DNA of 43,150 nucleotides, taken from positions 1 to 43,150 of the forward strand of contig JAGAHY010000062.1 in NCBI GenBank assembly GCA_017626815.1, written 5' to 3'. This DNA is from Bacilli bacterium. GTDB lineage: Bacteria > Bacillota_I > Bacilli_A > RFN20 > CAG-826. A program made the translations under genes and the position numbers. Below are positions 1-8,597 of the stretch, piece after piece. The stretch's first letter is position 1, and each line of letters starts with the position of its first letter. A model generated the notes under the pieces. It made no database searches, had not been told where the DNA came from, and saw nothing but the letters and a program-made list of their open reading frames with translations.

Positions 1-759
1 TATGTCGCAACGCGGGGAGAGGTAAAGGAACTCGACGACGTTGGCGTCGTGGGAGATGACCTTAAAGGTGTCGTGGACTGGGTCGTCGGCCGCGTAGCCG
101 TTATGACACAGGATGTTCCCATCGGTGTCGTAGTCGAAGGCCAACACCGTGTGATCGCCCAGTACGCTATCGATGTAACGAATGAAGACGGGCGTGCCTT
201 CATCGAGAAGCTCATAAGCCTCATCTCTGGTGGTGTCGTCCGGTATGAATAAGTCGTTGACCTCCTCTTTTTGGAGGATGCGGTACATGCCTTCGCCTGT
301 GTTGACTGCGGCGCTGCTGGTGTCGGTCAAGATATTAAAAACATCATCGGACCCATAATCGGTTTGGCCGGGTTTGGTGTTGGAGGGGTCGTACGTGGCG
401 CCGGGGCCGGGCGCATCCCCCTGGCCGGCCATGATATTCCAAACGATTCCCTGTCCATCCGTTTGGACGGTTACTGTGGACTGGATTTCATAGCCGTCAT
501 TGATGATGTTATCGTTCAAATAGGTATCGTAGTAAGACAATGCCAAATGCGTGGCCACGCTGACGCATCTTTGCCCGTCGTTGGGGATGAAGTTGTACCA
601 CATGTTCGCCATGTACCCGGCAAGATAGGTATCGCAGACCCCATTGAAACTCTGCAGGACGGAGGTGTTGGTCACCGATGGGGGTGGGTTCCCCGCGGGG
701 GCGGTGGGAGCCCCAAGACACGAACATGAGAGCAAAGGTATAAATAGCAGACTAATCAT
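1..759 (-). CDS. Papain-like (C39-type) cysteine peptidase-like lipoprotein, 3' end beyond window
   Basis: The minus-strand frame is open from an ATG at 759 to the window edge (253 codons seen), so the C-terminus is missing. A TAA lies four codons upstream, which makes this ATG the first possible start. The N-terminus is short and hydrophobic and ends in a lipobox-like LLSC (Cys12), suggesting a lipoprotein, although the usual positively charged start is absent. A Cys65 in GQRCVSVATHLALSYYD resembles the catalytic Cys helix of C39/papain-like peptidases, and His203 in GDHTVLAFDYD followed by H219-N220-G resembles the His/Asn part. The role as a surface cysteine peptidase is inferred from these motifs only. 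There is no Shine-Dalgarno sequence; a TAAAAT hexamer lies 6 bases before the ATG. Codons are strongly G/C-ending. Confidence 0.7.
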   Translation of the reverse strand, partial: MISLLFIPLLSCSCLGAPTAPAGNPPPSVTNTSVLQSFNGVCDTYLAGYMANMWYNFIPNDGQRCVSVATHLALSYYDTYLNDNIINDGYEIQSTVTVQTDGQGIVWNIMAGQGDAPGPGATYDPSNTKPGQTDYGSDDVFNILTDTSSAAVNTGEGMYRILQKEEVNDLFIPDDTTRDEAYELLDEGTPVFIRYIDSVLGDHTVLAFDYDTDGNILCHNGYAADDPVHDTFKVISHDANVVEFLYLSPRCDI

Positions 760-765
760 GCTGGG

Positions 766-771
766 ATTTTA
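766..771 (-). promoter_or_regulatory. -10 box of probable leaderless promoter for the peptidase-like lipoprotein
   Basis: Read on the minus strand, TAAAAT is followed by six bases (CCCAGC) and then the ATG at 759. No -35 match was found. An inverted repeat AACGAA/TTCGTT (771-788) abuts the box and could be an operator or just a hairpin. Confidence 0.4.
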
Positions 772-881
772 ACGAATGGAGTTTCGTTCGGTGCCGATAA
801 CGCGTGGTCTGCGTGGTTTCTTTCGCTGCCGGTCAAACCCTTTGGCGCGGAGGCTCCGTGCACTGCGCTCAGGGCCTTGCC

Positions 882-2555
882 CTACTCTTCTGCAGGAAAG
901 AGCGGGACGTAAGACCCGCCGTCGAGGCAGTATACCCTTTCCCGCTCCGATTCGCTGAAATACGAGCCGGGGTCCCCTCCGAGGAGGGCAAAGGCGTCGC
1001 CGCGACCCATCTCGAAGTACACCTCGGTCGAGAACTTGGGGTGGGCGCCCATGGACGTCTTGATGATCGCGGTCACCGAGGCGGGCACGGTCAGCTTGGT
1101 GAAGAAGCGTTCGTGCCTTTCCGCCGCCAAGGCCCGCAGCGTTTCTTCCGAGAAGGCCTCGTTCAGGGCGGGGTCGATGTGCAGGAAGACGTCGAGAGCC
1201 TCGTAGGAATCGGCCACCCTGCCGCCGTCGTTGACCGCCTTGGGCAGCGACGCCTCGAACTCGTCGCCGACATAGTCGATGAGGCGGTAGGCCCCGCCGT
1301 GGGGCACGTAGACGAAGCCGCCGTCCTCGATGAGGCGGAACTCGCTTTCGTTGTCCTCGGTGAAGATGACCGTGCTGGGGTATTCCGACGGCGCCCTGCC
1401 CCGCTTATCGCGGTGGTCGAACACGCCCACGAGCCGCGGGCATCCGTCTAGGCTAGGCAGGGAAAACCCGATGTCGGCCCCCTCGGCGATCGTCACCGTG
1501 TAGAGGTGCCTGAGATAAAGGCCGGCGGGGCTTGTCAGCGTCGAGGGGTACGTTATGTGGCGGAGCCCGCTCAGCCCCGCCAGCCCGCGCAGGGTTTTGA
1601 GTCCCTCGTTGAAGCGGATCTCGCGGAGGCGGTAGCACTCCATGATGGCGAACGACTCGAGGTCGCTATTGCAGACGATGGTCTCCACGGTGGAGCGGGC
1701 GAAGCACGATTCGCCCTTGAATCTCTCCAGCCCTTCAGGCAAAACGAGGTCGCGGACCAGGTAGTAATGCCCCTCCCCGTCGAGCAAATGCAGGTTGAAC
1801 TCGCCGGGGCAGAAGTAGAAGGAGAGCAGGTTCAGGGTCAGGTATTGCTGCAAGGTCACCTCGAAGAAGATGTCGAGGTTCACGGTGTAGGCCAGCAGGA
1901 AACGGATCATGCGGACGGTGCCGGGGACGAAGACGACGCCGTGGTCCGGCCGGGGCGAGGTCGTGTCGCTGTCTCGGAGAAAAATTGATACAAGAGGCTT
2001 CCCGTTGATTTCGCGCGGGTAGTTGATGACCGTGTCGTTGCGACGTTCCCCAAGGCTGGAGAGATATACGTCACCGCTAGAGTCGCTCTTAAAAGCGGCT
2101 GTATCGAACTGGTGCTCGTCGTAGGTGCTTTCCTTATAGCCGTAGCCGCAGACGACACACGTGTGGATCACGACGATCGCGCTGTCCTCGACGTCATAGC
2201 TTATGGAAAACTCGTGGGGGCCGTAGTCGTCGCGCCCCTCGTGGCCGCAGGTGGCCTCGCGCCAGTGGTGCTCTTCGTCGAATTCGTAGCCCTCCTCGTA
2301 GGTATGCGAATGCGCGCTTGAGGAAGGCTCGCTGGAAGATTCTACGCTCGAGGACGAGTCGCTGAAGGGGACGGTTTCCGAGGAGACGGAGCTTGGAGCC
2401 GCGCTGGGTTCAGAAAGGCTCGGCTCGGAAGAGGGACGCGCGGCGGTCGAAGATGATTCCGATGAACCGGCGGCGCTCGAAAGGCTTTGGCTTGGCGCGT
2501 TTCCCGCGCAGGCGAAAAGCATCATTATTGCTGGAATCAATGCAAATTTCCTCAT
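882..2555 (-). CDS. BspA-like leucine-rich-repeat lipoprotein
   Basis: This 557-residue protein has a lipoprotein signal peptide (MRK, hydrophobic stretch, lipobox LFAC with Cys16). A Ser/Glu-rich low-complexity linker spans about residues 20-82. Next comes a His/Cys segment (HTYEEG...HHW...TCGH...HEF, then CVVCGYG) of the kind repeated in Firmicutes surface proteins. From about residue 180 there are degenerate LRR_5/BspA-type repeats such as LRHITYPSTLTSPAGLYL and FFTKLTVPASVTAI. It is probably displayed on the outer face of the membrane, possibly for adhesion; no catalytic motif was seen. The start is supported by GGGAGGG eight bases upstream of the ATG. The gene is visibly more GC-rich than gmhA next door, which may mean transfer or different selection. 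It resembles the lipoprotein at 4926-6773 in architecture. Confidence 0.75.
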   Translation of the reverse strand: MRKFALIPAIMMLFACAGNAPSQSLSSAAGSSESSSTAARPSSEPSLSEPSAAPSSVSSETVPFSDSSSSVESSSEPSSSAHSHTYEEGYEFDEEHHWREATCGHEGRDDYGPHEFSISYDVEDSAIVVIHTCVVCGYGYKESTYDEHQFDTAAFKSDSSGDVYLSSLGERRNDTVINYPREINGKPLVSIFLRDSDTTSPRPDHGVVFVPGTVRMIRFLLAYTVNLDIFFEVTLQQYLTLNLLSFYFCPGEFNLHLLDGEGHYYLVRDLVLPEGLERFKGESCFARSTVETIVCNSDLESFAIMECYRLREIRFNEGLKTLRGLAGLSGLRHITYPSTLTSPAGLYLRHLYTVTIAEGADIGFSLPSLDGCPRLVGVFDHRDKRGRAPSEYPSTVIFTEDNESEFRLIEDGGFVYVPHGGAYRLIDYVGDEFEASLPKAVNDGGRVADSYEALDVFLHIDPALNEAFSEETLRALAAERHERFFTKLTVPASVTAIIKTSMGAHPKFSTEVYFEMGRGDAFALLGGDPGSYFSESERERVYCLDGGSYVPLFPAEE

Positions 2556-2761
2556 CGTCTATCCCTCCCGATGTTCTTTAGCATAAAGATGGCCGAGCAA
2601 ATGGGTGTTGCTAACTAAGTATAGATATGCCCCGTTGATGGAGAGATAAACCATCTCGTAGTTTGGATGATTCATTTCGCCATCGATAAAAAAGCAAACA
2701 AATAATGGGGATTTTAAAGGTTTTTCCGAGGATAGACCGCTTATTGAAAGCTATGTAAACG

Positions 2762-2806
2762 AAAAGACAGCAGCCTCATTGCTGTTTGCTGAGCTGCTGT
2801 CTTTTC
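2762..2806 (-). terminator. Rho-independent terminator after gmhA
   Basis: A 12-bp perfect inverted repeat (AAAAGACAGCAG at 2762-2773 with its complement at 2794-2805) plus a further four pairs inside (CTCA/TGAG) lies just beyond the gmhA stop. Read on the minus strand the stem ends in TTTT. Confidence 0.8.
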
Positions 2807-2809
2807 TTG

Positions 2810-3415
2810 CTACTGGTTGATTTTGTAGATGGCTTCCTTGCCGTTTTTGGCGGCGAGGTATTTCCAGAAGATTTGCATGATCATGTGGTCGAAGCCCATG
2901 TGGAGGTCTTCGGTGATCTGCATGTCCTCGACGGGGACGTGGAGGAAGTAGTCGGCCATCTTGCGGATCTTGCCACCACTATAGCCGGTCATGGCGATGA
3001 CTTTGGTGCCAATCTTCTTCGCGTATTCAACGGCTTTGACGACGTTGTGGGAGTTACCGGAACCGGAAATCGCCAAGATGAGGTCATCTTTGGTGAGACG
3101 GTCTTTGAGCTGATATTCGAAGATGTTTTCAAAGGAATAGTCGTTGCTGATAGCCATCATCAGAGGGACATTATCGTTGAGGCAGACGAATTTGAATTTC
3201 TTCTCTAGCTCAAAGCATGTGCCCTTGTTGAAGTCACAGACCATGTGGGAGGCCGTAGCGGAGGAACCGCCGTTTCCAAAGACATAGACGGTGGCCCCGC
3301 GTTCGTAGGCTTCGAGCAAGGCGTTCATCGCGGCGTTAAGTTCATCGCGGTCTAAGGCGTCGATCGCTGCCTTCTCGCGGTCGTAGTACTCATTAATTCC
3401 TTTGATAAAATCCAT
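2810..3415 (-). CDS. gmhA: D-sedoheptulose 7-phosphate isomerase (phosphoheptose isomerase, SIS domain)
   Basis: The 201-residue SIS-domain protein has the length of GmhA. It would convert sedoheptulose 7-phosphate to D-glycero-D-manno-heptose 7-phosphate in the cytosol. The sugar-phosphate loop FGNGGSSATASHMVCDF (residues 46-62) and ISGSGNSHN (116-124) are clear, and the C-terminal ITEDLHMGFDH carries the conserved Glu169 and His172. The Glu that follows the loop in E. coli GmhA appears as Asp61 here, as I recall for Gram-positive GmhA-like proteins, so substrate specificity is inferred. The fused hddC-gmhB gene lies 58 bases upstream on the same strand, giving a heptose operon. The start is supported by AGGAAA eight bases before ATG. 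A TACAAT hexamer in the gap may give an extra promoter. Confidence 0.85.
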   Translation of the reverse strand: MDFIKGINEYYDREKAAIDALDRDELNAAMNALLEAYERGATVYVFGNGGSSATASHMVCDFNKGTCFELEKKFKFVCLNDNVPLMMAISNDYSFENIFEYQLKDRLTKDDLILAISGSGNSHNVVKAVEYAKKIGTKVIAMTGYSGGKIRKMADYFLHVPVEDMQITEDLHMGFDHMIMQIFWKYLAAKNGKEAIYKINQ

Positions 3416-3473
3416 AATTATATTTCCTGTGCTCCATTGTACTGGATAAATGCGGTTTAGACTAAGAGAACAC

Positions 3474-4781
3474 TCATTCTAAACTTAAGATGAGGTCCAC
3501 CGCTTCTGCCAAGTCTTTGCAGATATAATCGGGTTTAGCGTCGGCGTATTTGGCTGCGGGATTAGGGTCTCCCGAAGTGATGAGGATGGTTCTGCAACCC
3601 GCGTTGATACCGGTTTGGACGTCTTGGTGGGTGTCCCCAACGAACCAAGAGGCTGCCAGGTCGATGTTATAGTCTTTCTGGGCTTTGAGGAGCATGCCGA
3701 TTTTGGGCTTGCGGCAATCGCAGTCGATCTTTAGTTCAGGTACTTCCCCCTCGAATCCTTTATCGGGATGGTGGGGACAAAAATAGAGGTCATTGAGATA
3801 GGCGCCCTTTTCGCCTAAAAGGGTCTCTAATTTGTTGTGAATTTCAAAAAGCTCCGCAAAAGTCGTCTCTCCTCGGGCGACGACGGGTTGGTTTGTGATG
3901 CAAATCGCCAAGTATTTGGACTCGTTGATTCTCTTCAAGGCGCCTGGAGCATCATCCTTTAATTTCAGCATTTCTGGTTTGCGGACGAAGTCGCCGAAGA
4001 CGTTAAGGACGCCATCACGGTCAAGGAAGATGGCTTTTTGCGAATGGGCTAAGTTGCGGCTTGCGACGACTCCGGTTTCGACATCTTTCCCGACAGCGAT
4101 ATAACGGTCTGGGGTGCCGCAGTCTTTGACGTATTCGCTGCTGCGGTAGCAATAGGCGAGTCCTGACGCGATTGTCGGGGCGAGCAATTCCTTCTCGAAG
4201 TCGATCTTGATGGGCTCTTCCATACCTTTAAATGTTTCGAGGAAATCTTTAGAGATGACGTAGAGACCAGCGTTGGTGATGTTCTTATAGAAGAAGTCGC
4301 GAGGCTGCTTCTTGGACAGAATGTTGATTACTTGTCCGTCTTCTTTGACAACGAGAACATCCGAGTCATAAGGATGGCTATTGGGATGGGCAAAGGTCGT
4401 GATGGCGCCATGGTGCTTTTTGTGGAACTTCATGAAACGATTCCAGTCCACATCGAGCATCAAATCGCCAAAAAGAAGGAAAAAGTCCTCTTTGAATTTA
4501 TTTGCAAAGTAATAGAAGACCCCACCGGTTCCAAGAGGTGTCTCCTCGACAAAGTAATCGATTTTCACCCCAAACTTTGCCCCATCTCCGAAATGATCTT
4601 GGATGGCGGCACTACTCTTTGGACAAACGATGAAGATGTTACTAACTCCTGCGCGAGCCAAAGATTCCACCTGCCACTGCAAGATGGGCTTACCCGCGAT
4701 AGGCACCATCGGCTTTGGCAAATCGCCCGTTATTTCTTTTAACCTGGTTCCGGCTCCGCCGGCTTGTATCAATGCAATCAT
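3474..4781 (-). CDS. Bifunctional heptose-1-phosphate guanylyltransferase / heptose-1,7-bisphosphate 7-phosphatase
   Basis: Two enzymes are fused in 435 residues. Residues 1-235 form a sugar-nucleotide transferase of the HddC type, with AGGAGTRL (7-14), LPKP (21-24), FGD (104-106, metal ligand) and a GTPDRY motif. Residues 248-435 form a HAD phosphatase of the GmhB/HisB-N type, with the nucleophile pair D254xD256 in FLDRDGVLN, the zinc ligands C335-H337 and C354-C356 (FCPHH, DCDCRKP) and the VGDTHQD acid motif. Together they would remove the 7-phosphate... of the bisphosphate made by HddA and then attach GMP. GDP rather than another nucleotide is inferred from the linked hddA-type kinase. The ATG at 4781 has no Shine-Dalgarno sequence and sits six bases after a GATAAT box. 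Confidence 0.85.
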   Translation of the reverse strand: MIALIQAGGAGTRLKEITGDLPKPMVPIAGKPILQWQVESLARAGVSNIFIVCPKSSAAIQDHFGDGAKFGVKIDYFVEETPLGTGGVFYYFANKFKEDFFLLFGDLMLDVDWNRFMKFHKKHHGAITTFAHPNSHPYDSDVLVVKEDGQVINILSKKQPRDFFYKNITNAGLYVISKDFLETFKGMEEPIKIDFEKELLAPTIASGLAYCYRSSEYVKDCGTPDRYIAVGKDVETGVVASRNLAHSQKAIFLDRDGVLNVFGDFVRKPEMLKLKDDAPGALKRINESKYLAICITNQPVVARGETTFAELFEIHNKLETLLGEKGAYLNDLYFCPHHPDKGFEGEVPELKIDCDCRKPKIGMLLKAQKDYNIDLAASWFVGDTHQDVQTGINAGCRTILITSGDPNPAAKYADAKPDYICKDLAEAVDLILSLE

Positions 4782-4787
4782 GTGCCT

Positions 4788-4816
4788 ATTATCCGCTTTT
4801 TCCTACTAGGAGACAA
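4788..4816 (-). promoter_or_regulatory. Sigma-A-type promoter of the heptose operon, probably leaderless
   Basis: On the minus strand TTGTCT (4811-4816), a 17-base spacer and GATAAT (4788-4793) are followed by six bases and the ATG at 4781. Transcription would start at or next to the start codon. Confidence 0.6.
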
Positions 4817-4861
4817 TTTCTCGTGTTCGCTAAACCCAAGCAAAACTGTAAATCGGTCTAA

Positions 4862-4913
4862 CAAAAAGAGCCTTGCCGTTGATGACAACGCGTACCAAAC
4901 GGCTCGGCTCTAT
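4862..4913 (-). terminator. Rho-independent terminator of the second BspA-like lipoprotein gene
   Basis: On the minus strand AGAGCC, two mismatched bases and GCCGTT pair with AACGGC and GGCTCT, followed by TTTTTG. It lies 13 bases past the stop of the 4926-6773 gene. Confidence 0.8.
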
Positions 4914-4925
4914 TTTACAAATATC

Positions 4926-6773
4926 TTATTTTCGTTCAATCCAATCGCAATTTGCGCAGATTTCACGCAAATATGTCCCTGCGGCCTTTTCGTCACTCAG
5001 GCTGTCTGCCGACAGATTTACGCCAGTAGAAGTCACCCAACCTGTGGGCTCTTCAAACTTAATCGGCGTTTTCTTTCCAAAGTAATCGACGATCAGCGAG
5101 TTCTCCAAAAACAGCGACGCGTTGAGCTTATTGACGGTTTCGGGGACAAGATAGCGCTGGAAGTTCGTGGCGTATTCGTTAGCGAGGTTACTGATTTTCT
5201 CAAGCCCGCTATGCAACGCGATTTCTTTAGACTCACATCCAAAGAATGCCTCTGCATCCACTTCCACAACTTCTTCTGGGATGGAAACGGTTTCTGCTTT
5301 GCCCGCGTATTCGGCAAGGTGAATGCGTCCCTCGTATTCGTAGGTGACGAAGCCGTCCGCGTCTTCGTGCAATATGCTTTCGTCCTCAGGCGCGCGGATT
5401 ATGGACTTCGCGTATTGGGCAACGCGGCCGTTTTCCATGGAACCTAAAGTGATCTCAAGGTCCGTGTGGTCATAGATTTCAATCAGCCTAACGCAACCGG
5501 AGAACGCGTTATCCCCAATCGACGTTAACGACGAGGGGAGATCCGCGGTGAGATATTGATTCACACCCCAGAACGCATGCTCGTTGATGCCCGTGACGCC
5601 GTTAGGGACTTTGAGCCTTGTTTCTATTGACTCGTGACCCAAAAGCAGCGTTTCTTCCCCGTCTTCATAGAGGACGAAGTCGTTATTGTCGACGCGAATC
5701 TTGGTTTCGTAATTCGGCGCCGTGTAGATGTCTTTGGCATACGCGGCGACATAGCCATAATCGGTCGAGCCCTTCTCTAATGGCAACGATGAACGGTTAT
5801 AGATTTCTAAGAGCTGGTCACACAATTGGAACGCTCCTGCTTCGATGGTCGCAACATTCGCACCCAACGTAATGCTGACTAAGCCCTCAAACTGGAAGAA
5901 CGCTAAGGCGCGTATAGTGGTGACACTGTCGGGAATGATGACCCTACGGATTCCATAACGTCCGAACTTCTTTACGGCAAGCCCCTTCTGGGGCCCGGCG
6001 CCAATGGTCGTTACGGGCAGCCCGTTATATGTGGCGGGGATGACTAGGTTTGGAGAATCGCCTTCATAATAGGTGAGCGCGTATCCTTGCCCCGTGCTGT
6101 CTGGTTCAAAGACCAAACCCTCGCTGGGCTCTAAGTCCTGTCTATTGGTGTGTGGGATAGGGACGGGCAACTCTTTTGTCTCGCTATGCTCTCCATAGGA
6201 GGCGGTATAGGATCTTAATCCGCGGGCATGGTCAGTGACCTCTATTATGTCTTCCGCCTTCATTTCGGCGTCCTCGAAGGCAATGTGGGAGGGGTCTCTT
6301 GTGCAGATCAATTTCGCTTTTGCCGTGCGGTCCTCCGCCCACACAAACGAGTCGAAGGCGTAGTCATGACCGCGCGGTTCGATTTCACGCGATTCGCCAA
6401 GACTTGGGTCGTCGACACAATCGCGCACCTCCTCACCGGGCTGATCGCAGGTCGGCTCTTTGACCGTGGACCAGTCGCCGTATTGGTGGGAGTCATTTTC
6501 TCTGGACTCTATGGATGTTTTTGCCGATTCATCAGATATTGCCGGGTTTTGCGAGGAACTTTCGGCCGGAGACGTGGTATTGTCCGTTTTTTCTGATACG
6601 GTCGGGGTTTCTGCCGACATGCTTAAAGATGTGGAAGAACTTGAAATGGAATCCGTTGGATCGGCGGCCTGGATGGCGCTACTTTCGCTGCAGGATGCGG
6701 CAAAGAGCCCTGTGACGGATAGACACAGGAGCTTCGTCAGGCGTCGTCGGGCAAGCTGTTTTTTTGGCCGCAT
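4926..6773 (-). CDS. BspA-like leucine-rich-repeat lipoprotein
   Basis: This 615-residue protein has a long charged signal peptide (MRPKKQLARRRLTK) and a lipobox-like FAASC, then a Ser/Thr-rich linker to about residue 95. A Cys/His segment follows (HQYGDWSTVKEPTC...GEEVRDC...GHDY...LICTRDPSH), the same type of module as in the 882-2555 gene. From about residue 215 there are several LRR_5/BspA repeats, for example IRRVIIPDSVTTIRALAFF, ITLGANVATIEAGAFQLC and LPSSLTSIGDNAFSGC, separated by repeated YAKSI/YAKDI elements. A surface role is inferred. AAGGAGG lies eight bases before the ATG. It has its own terminator, so it is probably transcribed alone. Confidence 0.8.
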   Translation of the reverse strand: MRPKKQLARRRLTKLLCLSVTGLFAASCSESSAIQAADPTDSISSSSTSLSMSAETPTVSEKTDNTTSPAESSSQNPAISDESAKTSIESRENDSHQYGDWSTVKEPTCDQPGEEVRDCVDDPSLGESREIEPRGHDYAFDSFVWAEDRTAKAKLICTRDPSHIAFEDAEMKAEDIIEVTDHARGLRSYTASYGEHSETKELPVPIPHTNRQDLEPSEGLVFEPDSTGQGYALTYYEGDSPNLVIPATYNGLPVTTIGAGPQKGLAVKKFGRYGIRRVIIPDSVTTIRALAFFQFEGLVSITLGANVATIEAGAFQLCDQLLEIYNRSSLPLEKGSTDYGYVAAYAKDIYTAPNYETKIRVDNNDFVLYEDGEETLLLGHESIETRLKVPNGVTGINEHAFWGVNQYLTADLPSSLTSIGDNAFSGCVRLIEIYDHTDLEITLGSMENGRVAQYAKSIIRAPEDESILHEDADGFVTYEYEGRIHLAEYAGKAETVSIPEEVVEVDAEAFFGCESKEIALHSGLEKISNLANEYATNFQRYLVPETVNKLNASLFLENSLIVDYFGKKTPIKFEEPTGWVTSTGVNLSADSLSDEKAAGTYLREICANCDWIERK

Positions 6774-6939
6774 GGTTTTTCCTCCTTTTTGGCACTCGCT
6801 ATTTATACTTATTGAATAGTAACTAATGTTGCTGAAAGGCCCATGTCCTTGATTTTAGTATCTTTCCATTGCGTTGCTTTCATACCCTATTTTTATCTTT
6901 TTTTATCCATTGTCCATAATGTCAACCATAAATGTTATG

Positions 6940-6968
6940 TTGATAGACAAATATCGCTTGTTTAGTAT
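6940..6968 (+). promoter_or_regulatory. Promoter of the membrane glycosyltransferase gene
   Basis: TTGATA (6940-6945), a 17-base spacer and TAGTAT (6963-6968) match the housekeeping consensus well. The promoter lies about 130 bases upstream of the coding start, so a long 5' leader is predicted. Confidence 0.6.
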
Positions 6969-6974
6969 GGCGAA

Positions 6975-7103
6975 CTGAAAGGAGACAGCCTTAATTAAAT
7001 CGCCCACTCCTTAAGCGGCGAAGCTCTGAGGGCTCAGATTTACGAATAATACTCTGGCTATGATGCGATATCATTCGTCTCGCTATTCGCGCGCGAAAAG
7101 AGT
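6975..7103 (+). other. Long, palindrome-rich 5' leader of the glycosyltransferase gene
   Basis: The stretch between the predicted transcription start and 7104 holds an orphan Shine-Dalgarno-like AAAGGAG with no start codon at a useful distance, a palindrome TCTGAG-GG-CTCAGA at 7025-7038, a short repeat ATGAT/ATCAT near 7060-7074 and a perfect 12-bp palindrome TTCGCGCGCGAA at 7086-7097. I do not recognise a known riboswitch. The rest of the 330-base gap (6774-6940) is AT-rich and shows only the upstream region of the divergent lipoprotein gene. Confidence 0.35.
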
Positions 7104-8534
7104 ATGATTACCCCGCCGTTTAGGAAAAAGATTATGTTTTGGAATTGGGTTAGAGACTGGTTGTATTCGTTGATTGGGATCAATCTCATCATCGACGCTG
7201 TGGAAAACGGCACGCCGATCCCGGCGCAGGCCTACCTTCAGCTGGTCTTTTCTGTCGTCACTTTAATCTTCGGCATTCTCAGTGCTTACCGCGGCGTCTA
7301 TTTGATCATTGGCTTATTTGCCCCGGCCCGTAAGTATCCTTCCCATCCGATGGACAAGAAATACGCCTTTGTCCTCTCCGCCAGAAACGAAGAAAAGGTC
7401 ATCGCCAACCTCATTGATTCCATCCGGGCTCAGGATTACCCTCAAGAACTTATCGATATCTATGTCATCGCGGACAACTGCGATAAAGACGACAAAACCG
7501 CTGAAATCGCTGAGAAGCTTGGCTGCCACGTCATGGTTCGTAATGACCCCACCAAACAACGCAAGGGCTATGCGCTTCAGATGTTCTTTAACCACATCAA
7601 AGAGACCATTGGCATCGATGCTTACTATGGCTATGCCTTCTTCGATTCGGATAATGTCATGGCCCCGAATTTCCTTCGCAAGATTAATGACGCGATGCAG
7701 GAAGATGATCTAATGTCCTGCACAGGTTACCGTAACGTCAAAAACCTCAATCAGAACTGGGTCACGGCCATCAATGGCATCAACATGTACCGTAATTCGG
7801 TATCCGTCGCGCGTCCTAGGGCCGTTGTCCGCAGCAAGATGCAGTTAATTAACGGGACCGGTTTCGTCCTCTCCTACCGCGTCTTGGAAAAGAATGGCTG
7901 GGATTGCCTCACCATCTGCGAGGATGGCGAATTAAGCGCCAAACTTGCCGTTTCCGGCGCCAGAATGGGTTTTTGCGAAGAAGCGGAATATTATGACGAA
8001 CAGCCTGATACTGTCCGCATCTCCATCCGTCAGAGGCTTCGCTGGACCAAAGGCTGCCTCGTCAACTGGTGGGATGGCGGTCACCGCATCCTCCGTTCCT
8101 TCTTCCGCAAGCCTACATGGCAGAAATATGACGGTTATTGGGACTTCTTCCCTTATGCCCTCTTCTCCTTCTTGTGGAACCTACTCTTCCAAATCTCCTC
8201 ATTGATTCTGTTCTTTGCCGTTGGAGACAATGGCTATAACTGGAACAACTTCCTCTCCTTCGTGTTAACGTTGCTCGCGGGGCAATATCTGACCGCATTC
8301 CTTACGGGCATCGTCGTCGAAATCCGTGAATGGAAGAAAGTCCACTTCAACCTCTTTGAAGCCATTATCTATCTCTTTGTTTGGCCTTTCTATGACATGA
8401 TCGGCGTGCTCCTCAACATCATGTGTTTGTTCATGAGAGTCACCTGGAAACCGATTCCCCACCAATCCATCGCCTCTGGCACTGAACTCTTCGAAGCGGA
8501 GCAAAACAAAGGCAAAAAGAAATCCAAAAAATAA
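7104..8534 (+). CDS. Membrane glycosyltransferase family 2 (cellulose-synthase-like fold)
   Basis: The 476-residue protein has a hydrophobic segment at about 42-72, a cytosolic GT-A domain, and several more membrane segments from about 348 to 445, ending in a Lys-rich tail. Family 2 motifs are in order: SARNEE (92-97), ADN (123-125), the DxD-type DSD (181-183), GTG (251-253), the ED of TICEDGE (273-274) and QRLRW (310-314). QxxRW is typical of enzymes that build polysaccharide and move it across the membrane, so a role in an exopolysaccharide or membrane glycan is likely; the sugar is unknown. The heptose pathway on both sides makes a GDP-heptose donor conceivable but unproven. A start at ATG 7134 (after AGGAAA) is an alternative to 7104. 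Confidence 0.85.
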   Translation: MITPPFRKKIMFWNWVRDWLYSLIGINLIIDAVENGTPIPAQAYLQLVFSVVTLIFGILSAYRGVYLIIGLFAPARKYPSHPMDKKYAFVLSARNEEKVIANLIDSIRAQDYPQELIDIYVIADNCDKDDKTAEIAEKLGCHVMVRNDPTKQRKGYALQMFFNHIKETIGIDAYYGYAFFDSDNVMAPNFLRKINDAMQEDDLMSCTGYRNVKNLNQNWVTAINGINMYRNSVSVARPRAVVRSKMQLINGTGFVLSYRVLEKNGWDCLTICEDGELSAKLAVSGARMGFCEEAEYYDEQPDTVRISIRQRLRWTKGCLVNWWDGGHRILRSFFRKPTWQKYDGYWDFFPYALFSFLWNLLFQISSLILFFAVGDNGYNWNNFLSFVLTLLAGQYLTAFLTGIVVEIREWKKVHFNLFEAIIYLFVWPFYDMIGVLLNIMCLFMRVTWKPIPHQSIASGTELFEAEQNKGKKKSKK

Positions 8535-8556
8535 GATTTTAGAAAGAATATCTTAG

Positions 8557-8597
8557 TCCTGCATGGAAATTACGAATTTCTGCGCAGGATTTCTTTT
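8557..8597 (+). terminator. Rho-independent terminator of the glycosyltransferase gene
   Basis: TCCTGC (8557-8562) pairs with GCAGGA (8584-8589), with an inner pair GAAATT/AATTTC, and is followed by TTTCTTTT. It overlaps the 3' end of the convergent CPBP gene. Confidence 0.75.

Noticed and set aside
271-729. A plus-strand open frame of about 150 codons
   Set aside because: It lies opposite the peptidase-like frame, which has signal peptide and active-site patterns; the plus frame is repetitive in Gly/Val/Asp as expected of a shadow frame.
6975-7103. Cyclic-di-GMP, cyclic-di-AMP or other known riboswitch before the glycosyltransferase
   Set aside because: None of the conserved core sequences I know for these classes is present.
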